Shown: positions 1-5,085 of the stretch, one piece after another
How the letters are laid out: each line of letters opens with the position of its first letter
How positions within the stretch are numbered: position 1 is the stretch's first letter
NCBI GenBank assembly: GCA_958439775.1
Contig: CAUBWQ010000041.1
Span: 1-7,219 of the forward strand
Source of the DNA: an uncultured Collinsella sp.
GTDB taxonomy: Bacteria; Actinomycetota; Coriobacteriia; Coriobacteriales; Coriobacteriaceae
DNA: 7,219 nucleotides
Direction of reading: 5' to 3'
The notes under the pieces: generated by a model
Told to the model about the DNA's origin: nothing
What the model saw: the letters and a program-made list of their open reading frames with translations, nothing else
The model's database searches: none
Program-made: the position numbers and the translations under genes

Positions 1-2960
1 ACCAGGTTCATGATGCGGCGATCGCCCTTGAGCAGCTGCTGTTCGCCCTCGACCGTCACAACCGAAAGCCTACCGGCGCCGACGGATTCAAGATTGATAA
101 AGAATACGCCGCGGAGCTTATCGCGATGCGAAGCCAAGAAGGCCTTCATGCCAGCGCCATCACAATCCGAGGCGCCCGTTGCCACAAACCAGATATCGTG
201 ACCGAGCAGCTCATCATCGCCCATAGAGGCGACAGCCGAGAGCATATCTTCGGAAGAAGCGCCATCGGAAGACGTAGCGCCACCCTTCCAGCCATCGTTA
301 TCGTCCTCGAAGTTATCCCACGAACCGATACCGCGACCGGACTTCTTGGCATCGTAATCGTCTTCGACGCCCAGCCAGTCACTCATGCTGTCCTGCTCGT
401 TTTTCTTTTTACGGCCGAACAGGCCACCCAGGCCGCGCTTACGAGACTTGGGTGCCGCCGGGGCGGGAGCCGAAATGGTCTCGATCGGCTGTGCGCCCGA
501 CGCAACGGGCATAGGAGGCGCAACGGGTGCCGATGTGGGTTCGGGGCCCTGGGCAGTAGCAAAGGGATCGTTGACCTGTGCGGAGGGGTCGGGAAGGTCG
601 AACAGCGACGTGCGAGACGCAACGTTTGCCTGCTTCATAGACGGCAGCGACGGATCGGGGACCGAAGCCAGCGGAGACGAGGAAGGTGCAGGCGACGGTG
701 CCGACGCCGGATCGGGAACATTCATCTGCGGGCGCGGCGATGCCTGGGAGGAAATCTGGGCCATAAGGGAATCGACCGTTTCGTCCTGGGTGGGAGCGAC
801 ATTGGCAACCGTGGCACCGGAACCACTCGGGGTCGGCATGGTGAAAATCTGCGTGGAATAAGGCCTCGACTCATCCGTCTCGGGAGTCTCGGAAACCGCA
901 GGCACTTCCTCCTGCTCGACCTCGGTCGAATCATCTTGCTCGGCTGCCGCGTATTGCTCTTCGTCAGAGTTGGCCTCGACGGGCTCGTCCTCGGCGGCAT
1001 CTTGGATTTCGGCAGCATCAACAGGCTCGTCATCGTCTGCCGCGTCGCCCTGCTCATCGGAAACAGGAAGGGGCTCGGCAATCGCGGTGCCCTGTTTTTC
1101 AAACGTTATCGTGGAATCGAACTGCGCGGCATCAAACGACATGGTGCTATCGACGTGCTGCTGAGCCTCGAAAGACGTCGTCGCTTCAACAACATCCGCG
1201 GACGCCGGTTGCTGGGACTCAAAGGACGTTGTAGCTTCGGCGGCTTCGACGGGCGCGGGCTGCATAGCCTCGTTCTGCTCGAACTCTTGCGCCGCGAGCT
1301 CACGTGCCGCCTCGGCTGCCTGCTGCTGAGCGATAGCCTCCTGCTCGGCAGCCTCGCGTGCGGCAGCGCGCTTCTCCTCGAAATCGTCGACAAATTTCTT
1401 GCCCTTTGCAAACGCACCCTTAAAGAAGTTGGAAGCGCTGGCGCCAATCGACGAGAACGCGGATGCAATGTCGGCATGCGGCGTTGCCGCGGGAATCTCG
1501 GCCGAGAAATCAGTATCGCTCTCGTAAGACACGCGCCTCGGTTGTTCAACGTAATCGTCGTCAGACTCGTCCGCAACGTCTTGCGCCGGTGCGGCGGGAG
1601 CCAAAATGTCCAGTCCTGCCGCGGGATCGAACGCGGACACCGCCTCGGGATCGGCAACGGCAGCGGTAACCGCGGCAGACTCATCATCCGCAGCGACAAC
1701 GGGCGCAGGCGCAGCCACGACGGGGGCAGGCTCGGGCTCAAACGTTGGCTCCTCGCCCTCCTCGTAATCGAGCGTGCAGGACTCGGGAAGCATTCCGAGC
1801 GCACGGATGGCATCCGAACCAAAGCGGATGTTGCCGGCGGCGTTGCGATAGAGCTTGGGCTCGGGCTCGGCAGACTCCTCCGCCGGCTCGGCAGCGGGAA
1901 CCTCGTCATTGAACTCTTCGGCTTGGGCAGCCTGATTCCGATCCTCAGGCACGATAGCGCCGATCAGCGTCTCGTCGGCAGACGCACCCTCAAAGCCCTC
2001 GATTTGCTCGTCGAAAGCCTCACCCTGTTCGGGCTCGGCCTGAGCGTCGGGAGCAATCGGCTGACCGAATTCGTCCTCGGCGTAGGTAGGCTCTTCATAC
2101 TCGATGGTGTTGCCGTAGTCGTTTTGCTGCTGGGCCGCGGCATATTCCGCCGCTGCGCGCGCCATTTCCTCGGCACGACGCTTCTGCTCCCCAAAATAGG
2201 TATCGAACGGAACATCGTCGGGAAACTCGTTTTCGCCCTGGAAGGGAGCAACGTTGTCCATAACGCCGAGCATAGCGGCGACAGAAGACTTGTTGCACAC
2301 CGCGCCAGACGTATAGGGAAGAATGTGGCGGTTAGAGATGATGTTTACCGCGTTGGCGAGTGCAACGAGGGAAGCGAGGATCGCGACAATCCACAGCAGA
2401 ACCTTGAGCGCGCCGGGGAGCGGCAGAATACGCAGGATGGCAACGGCAGCGGGGGCAACCGTGGCAACGGGCAACAGCTTGGCGATGAGCGCACGATACG
2501 AAGCATAAGGCTCGCGGGCGAGCAGCTCAGCACGGGGAGAGTCGTAGTGTGCGACAACGACCACCGGGCGGTTACGCGGGGACGCGAGCGGGCCCGAGGC
2601 CTTGTGGTAGGCGATGACATTTTGGCTCACGCCCGTCTTGCCCAGGCGCGAAACCACGGGGTGGCCCGTGCGCTCGAGCACGTAAAGAACGGCGCCGACA
2701 ATGGCCAGCAAGGTGCCGACCAAGCCGATACCGCCGCCGATGCCCATCAGCAGGGCGCCGGCAAACGCAAGAATACCGGTAACGGCAAATGCCAACCTAC
2801 TGGGCGCCGGGGCATTGAACTCCTGAACCTCGGGGTCAAAGCCGTGGTTGCGGAAGATCTGAGCGATATCTTCGGCAGCCAAGCGCTCTTCTTCGCTGCA
2901 TGCCGGCGTAATGCCGGTGTTCTGCATCAGGTGGTTAATATAGTTCTGGGTGTTCGCCAT
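1..2960 (-). CDS. M28-like membrane protein with giant acidic insertion (3' end beyond window)
   Basis: The window holds 986 codons from an ATG; the C-terminus lies beyond base 1. GGAG (2966-2969), 5 nt upstream, supports the start. Residues 1-50 resemble the N-terminal cap of M28 aminopeptidases. Hydrophobic segments lie at about 56-74, 77-95, 158-179 and 184-207. M28-like core pieces are VVVVAHYD (133-140), GAVCNKSS (219-226), FVATGASDCDGAG (925-937) and FINLESVG (954-961). Between the second and third lies a low-complexity stretch, about 237-918, rich in Ala, Glu, Asp, Pro, Ser and Gln. Compared with the M28 pattern, the bridging Asp is Cys222, the EE pair is Ser931-Asp932 and the later Asp is Glu958; His138 is kept. 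A membrane-anchored pseudo-peptidase or strongly diverged peptidase is likely, with the insertion probably cytoplasmic. All 986 codons avoid TTA, CTA and TCA. M28 relationship is fairly secure; activity and substrate are unknown. Confidence 0.85.
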   Translation of the reverse strand, partial: MANTQNYINHLMQNTGITPACSEEERLAAEDIAQIFRNHGFDPEVQEFNAPAPSRLAFAVTGILAFAGALLMGIGGGIGLVGTLLAIVGAVLYVLERTGHPVVSRLGKTGVSQNVIAYHKASGPLASPRNRPVVVVAHYDSPRAELLAREPYASYRALIAKLLPVATVAPAAVAILRILPLPGALKVLLWIVAILASLVALANAVNIISNRHILPYTSGAVCNKSSVAAMLGVMDNVAPFQGENEFPDDVPFDTYFGEQKRRAEEMARAAAEYAAAQQQNDYGNTIEYEEPTYAEDEFGQPIAPDAQAEPEQGEAFDEQIEGFEGASADETLIGAIVPEDRNQAAQAEEFNDEVPAAEPAEESAEPEPKLYRNAAGNIRFGSDAIRALGMLPESCTLDYEEGEEPTFEPEPAPVVAAPAPVVAADDESAAVTAAVADPEAVSAFDPAAGLDILAPAAPAQDVADESDDDYVEQPRRVSYESDTDFSAEIPAATPHADIASAFSSIGASASNFFKGAFAKGKKFVDDFEEKRAAAREAAEQEAIAQQQAAEAARELAAQEFEQNEAMQPAPVEAAEATTSFESQQPASADVVEATTSFEAQQHVDSTMSFDAAQFDSTITFEKQGTAIAEPLPVSDEQGDAADDDEPVDAAEIQDAAEDEPVEANSDEEQYAAAEQDDSTEVEQEEVPAVSETPETDESRPYSTQIFTMPTPSGSGATVANVAPTQDETVDSLMAQISSQASPRPQMNVPDPASAPSPAPSSSPLASVPDPSLPSMKQANVASRTSLFDLPDPSAQVNDPFATAQGPEPTSAPVAPPMPVASGAQPIETISAPAPAAPKSRKRGLGGLFGRKKKNEQDSMSDWLGVEDDYDAKKSGRGIGSWDNFEDDNDGWKGGATSSDGASSEDMLSAVASMGDDELLGHDIWFVATGASDCDGAGMKAFLASHRDKLRGVFFINLESVGAGRLSVVTVEGEQQLLKGDRRIMNL
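402..449 (-). other. Basic patch KSRKRGLGGLFGRKKK in the M28-like protein
   Basis: Residues 838-853 carry eight Lys/Arg in 16 positions around a GLGGLFG core, sharply different from the acidic sequence on both sides. Trp-containing acidic motifs follow directly: DWLGVEDDYD (861-870), SWDNFEDDND (880-889) and GW (890-891). A basic and hydrophobic patch of this kind can sit on the inner membrane face or bind an acidic partner. Either use is inference; only the composition is seen. Confidence 0.55.
1098..1238 (-). repeat. Four-copy (E/D)-(A/S)-T-x-(S/T)-F-(E/D) protein repeat
   Basis: Four heptads fit one consensus: EATTSFE (residues 575-581), EATTSFE (592-598), DSTMSFD (604-610) and DSTITFE (615-621) of the M28-like protein. 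Each is followed within a few residues by Gln. The spacing from Phe to Phe is 17, 12 and 11 residues. The two identical peptides are encoded by different synonymous codons, so this is conserved at the protein level and is not a recent DNA duplication. Thr flanked by acidic residues resembles the ETTS-type sites phosphorylated by actinobacterial Ser/Thr kinases and read by FHA domains, but that role is inference. Confidence 0.7.
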
Positions 2961-3054
2961 GTGCGCTCCACATCCATAATCCGACAAATAGGCCCAATGC
3001 ATGCACATTAGAACCGTATATAGTCGAAAGTATACCCCGAGCGAGCGCAAACGA

Positions 3055-3064
3055 CCGAATTCGG
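3055..3064. repeat. 10-bp perfect palindrome CCGAATTCGG in the divergent region
   Basis: This is a perfect palindrome between the two divergent genes. Two looser inverted repeats flank it: GTATA-N10-TATAC (3016-3035) and GATAT-N12-ATATC (3092-3113). Any of them could be an operator for a dimeric regulator such as the adjacent WYL proteins, but 5-bp arms are common by chance in 198 bp. The palindrome itself is certain; its role is not. Confidence 0.3.
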
Positions 3065-3067
3065 GCC

Positions 3068-3090
3068 ATCTTAACGCCCCGAGCGGACAA
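3068..3090 (-). promoter_or_regulatory. Candidate leftward promoter with partial PafBC (RecA-NDp) motif
   Basis: Read on the minus strand, TTGTCCGCT (3090-3082) is followed after exactly 8 nt by TAAGAT (3073-3068). The mycobacterial RecA-independent damage promoter is TTGTCRGTG-N8-TANNNT, so 6 of 9 positions match in the first element, all three fixed positions match in the second, and the spacing is right. It would start transcription roughly 100 nt before the M28-like gene. A competing simple -10, TATACT, lies closer at 3034-3029 without a convincing -35. The match is partial and the motif may differ in this lineage. Confidence 0.25.
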
Positions 3091-3099
3091 GGATATAGC
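3071..3099 (+). promoter_or_regulatory. Candidate sigma70-type promoter for the pafB-like gene
   Basis: TTAACG (3071-3076) and TATAGC (3094-3099) each match 4 of 6 consensus bases and are separated by 17 nt. Transcription would begin near 3106, about 50 nt before the ATG at 3159. Another -10-like hexamer, TAAAAT (3118-3123), has no recognisable -35 at the right distance. The candidate overlaps the leftward one on the opposite strand, so the two divergent transcripts could compete or be controlled together. Confidence 0.3.
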
Positions 3100-3158
3100 C
3101 TAATCTCCATATCGGACTAAAATCATGGCAGCAAACCACCTTCTCATGCGAGGACTCT

Positions 3159-4181
3159 ATGACGGCAAGCGACACGACCGCGACAATTAAAAAGGGGAAT
3201 TCGGAGCCCAGTTTCGATAAAACGGCTCAGCGCATCCTCAATCTTTTCTTTGTGCTCAACAGCTCCCCCGAACCGCTGACGACCGAGCAGATCGTCTTGG
3301 ATTCCGACCTGGGATATGGCTCCGGCAACATCGACTCGGATAAGCGCAAGTTTCGGCGCGATCGTGACAAACTGCTCGAGCGTGGCATCTTAATCAAGGA
3401 GGTTCGCCCCGCCGGTGCGCAGGAGACCGAGGAAAGCTCGTGGACAATCGACCGCGAGCACACCTTTGCAGCAGGCGGCCTCATCACCGCAGACGACGCC
3501 GATATCCTGCTCAACGCCATCGACCAGACACTAGCGGCCGGCTCATCCACTTTTGCCGCACCGCTTGCCGATATTCGCTCCAAGATTGCCTATCTCACCG
3601 GTAGGACGACGGTGGACGAAGCACCAATCCGCCGCTCTCCCACCGTCGATGCGGTATGGAGCGCCTTTGCCGAGCGATGCGCGCTGCGATTTTTATATCA
3701 GAACGGACGCGGCGAGCAGAAAGAACGTACCGTCTGCGTCTACGGCATGTTCGAACGCGAGGGCGTGGCGTACTTCTGCGGCCTCGACAATGTCACCGAC
3801 GACATCAGGACATTCCGCTGCGACCGTATCGTTCGCGCTTGGCGTCCTTCGAAGGCCTACGCCATCCCTGCGGACTTCAATCTCAACGACTATCTGTTCT
3901 TTGAATTCGATTTTGCCGACCGACCGCCCGTTGCAGCCACGTTCTCGTTCGCCCCTCAGACGCAGATCGATATGATCAACGGCCTCACGCGCGGGCGAGG
4001 TGAGCTCGCACACACCGATGCGGGATGGACCTGGACCGTTGACGTGCGTGACCTTGAAGCCGCCGCCTCATTTTGCATGGCCCACGCCGTGGACGGCATG
4101 AGGCCCGTGGCCCCCAAATCGCTCAAGCAGGCGTGGAACCGCCTCATTGAAAGGACGGTGCACGAGCATGCCCGTGCGTAA
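3159..4181 (+). CDS. pafB: PafB-like HTH-WYL-WCX transcriptional regulator
   Basis: 340 aa, close to mycobacterial PafB (332). ATG is preceded by GAGGA (3150-3154) at 4 nt. Residues 21-82 form an HTH region typical of PafB: QRILNLFFVLNSS, then LTTEQI, LGYGS, and KRKFRRDRDKLLERGI. A helical linker spans about 105-150. The WYL domain spans about 163-235 and includes RTFRCDRI (217-224). The WYL triplet itself reads AYF (204-206), losing Trp. A WCX domain spans about 256-337. In mycobacteria PafB and PafC form a heterodimer that adapts the sigma factor and RNA polymerase to damage promoters, with the WYL domain sensing a ligand, probably single-stranded nucleic acid. The downstream WYL gene overlaps this one, matching the pafB-pafC arrangement. 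The family is secure; PafB orthology is likely but inferred from length, order and N-terminal sequence. Confidence 0.85.
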   Translation: MTASDTTATIKKGNSEPSFDKTAQRILNLFFVLNSSPEPLTTEQIVLDSDLGYGSGNIDSDKRKFRRDRDKLLERGILIKEVRPAGAQETEESSWTIDREHTFAAGGLITADDADILLNAIDQTLAAGSSTFAAPLADIRSKIAYLTGRTTVDEAPIRRSPTVDAVWSAFAERCALRFLYQNGRGEQKERTVCVYGMFEREGVAYFCGLDNVTDDIRTFRCDRIVRAWRPSKAYAIPADFNLNDYLFFEFDFADRPPVAATFSFAPQTQIDMINGLTRGRGELAHTDAGWTWTVDVRDLEAAASFCMAHAVDGMRPVAPKSLKQAWNRLIERTVHEHARA

Positions 4182-5085
4182 ACTCACCAGCGAGCAGAGA
4201 CTCTCGCGCGCCATCGACATTATGGAGGCCCTCTACGCCGCCGGCGAGAGCGGCATGACACGAGCCGAGATTTGCAGCCGCTTTGACATCACAGGGGTGT
4301 CGCTCGACGAGATTCTCGAGATCGTCTCGACGCTCGCGGACCGAGAATCGGGCGCGCGCATCATCTGCGAATGCCGCGGCGAGCGTGTGGCCCTCACCGG
4401 CGACGCCGGGCGTGTTCTACCGTTGCGCCTGAGTGCCGCCGAGGGCGCTGTGCTCAACCATGAACTTGAATCGTTGGGGATCGAGCCGCAGACGGCAGCC
4501 CGGATTCGGCATGCTCTTCTACCCGAAGAGCTCGGCTATAACCAGCGCGTCTTTGACACCGTCAACCACGGGTCGCACTGGCAGCAGCTGAGCTGCGCCA
4601 TTCAGGACGGCGTTCGCTGCCGCATCTCGTATCGCTCGATGGACGATGCACGGCCACGCGAGCGTCTGGTCGACCCCTTGCGCATTACGGCAAACGGCGA
4701 CCAAACATACTTGATTGCCTGGGACATCGCAGTCGATGAGCAGCGCACCTATCGCATGGATAAAATCGAGGGACTCACCTTGACGGAAGACTCCGTCGTG
4801 TCTCACGCACCGGACGTCGCATCCCTCCACGATTCCCTTGCCCGGACGCAGCATAGCGCAAAGCTCCTGATGCCATTCGATATGGCGGAGCATCTGGACT
4901 GGGCCGGCATCACCCTAATCGAGCGCAGCGGGACAGACACGGCAACGGTAACCGTGCATTACGGCTCCGAGCGTTGGCTACTGAGCCAGATAATCGCAGC
5001 GGGCGGAGCCATCCGCATCTTGGATGACCCCGCCCTGTCAAAGCGTCTGTGCGATATGGCAAAAACCCTCGTCTGTCCGCTTTAG
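4168..5085 (+). CDS. pafC: PafC-like HTH-WYL-WCX transcriptional regulator
   Basis: 305 aa from ATG 4168, near mycobacterial PafC (316). This start overlaps the pafB-like gene by 14 nt. AAAGGA (4150-4155) lies 12 nt upstream, a rather long gap; an in-frame TTG at 4147 would add 7 residues but has no good ribosome site. The overlap implies co-transcription and probable translational coupling. HTH region at 6-60 (EQRLSRAIDIMEAL, then TRAEICSRFDI), followed by PLRLSAAEGAVL (85-96), a PafC-like hinge. The WYL domain spans about 138-205 with QTYLIAWD (179-186), where Trp of the triplet is Thr, and RTYRMDKI (193-200) intact. A WCX domain spans about 230-304. It is the likely partner of the upstream protein in one DNA-damage activator. 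A generic tandem WYL regulator pair is the alternative. Its TAG stop overlaps the stop of the convergent helicase gene. Confidence 0.83.
   Translation: MPVRKLTSEQRLSRAIDIMEALYAAGESGMTRAEICSRFDITGVSLDEILEIVSTLADRESGARIICECRGERVALTGDAGRVLPLRLSAAEGAVLNHELESLGIEPQTAARIRHALLPEELGYNQRVFDTVNHGSHWQQLSCAIQDGVRCRISYRSMDDARPRERLVDPLRITANGDQTYLIAWDIAVDEQRTYRMDKIEGLTLTEDSVVSHAPDVASLHDSLARTQHSAKLLMPFDMAEHLDWAGITLIERSGTDTATVTVHYGSERWLLSQIIAAGGAIRILDDPALSKRLCDMAKTLVCPL

Larger units (their letters stand above)
207..2252 (-). other. Acidic low-complexity insertion inside the M28-like domain
   Basis: This codes for residues 237-918 of the M28-like protein. It is dominated by Ala, Glu, Asp, Pro, Ser and Gln, has no hydrophobic segment, and is probably mostly disordered. 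A few islands look ordered or motif-like. Residues 371-402 (YRNAAGNIRFGSDAIRALGM and following) look folded. Residues 505-562 form a likely long helix or coiled coil, with a Lys-rich start (FFKGAFAKGKKF) followed by Ala/Glu/Gln-rich sequence. Residues 575-621 carry four short repeats. STQIFTMPTP sits at 702-711, a Pro/Ser-rich linker at 745-835, and a basic patch at 838-853. The reading frame is continuous through it, so this is not a frameshift or a gene fusion scar. Its function is not recognisable. Confidence 0.75.

Noticed and set aside
1106..1909. 267-codon minus-strand frame inside the M28-like gene
   Set aside because: It is a shifted frame of the low-complexity region, rich in Arg, Ser and Pro, which is typical of GC-rich out-of-frame translation. 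No ribosome site or domain supports it.
2979..2987. TTGTCGGAT on the minus strand, 7 of 9 matches to the PafBC upstream element
   Set aside because: It lies only 18 nt before the M28-like start codon. The -10 would have to sit in the ribosome site, and no TANNNT occurs at 8 nt spacing.
126..3011. 961-codon plus-strand open frame antisense to the M28-like gene
   Set aside because: It runs codon-for-codon opposite the real gene and stays open because that gene uses no TTA, CTA or TCA codons. Its product is a shapeless Arg/Gly/Leu-rich chain without family motifs, and it has no supported start. The minus-strand frame shows clear M28 and membrane signatures.
2961..3158. LexA/SOS box (GAAC-N4-GTTC type) in the divergent region
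   Set aside because: No such palindrome is present. GAACCG at 3011 has no matching half-site.
4147..4167. TTG start giving seven extra residues on the PafC-like protein
   Set aside because: It lacks a good ribosome site and deepens the overlap with the upstream gene. The ATG at 4168 gives a more natural N-terminus, although its AAAGGA is 12 nt away, so the choice is not certain.
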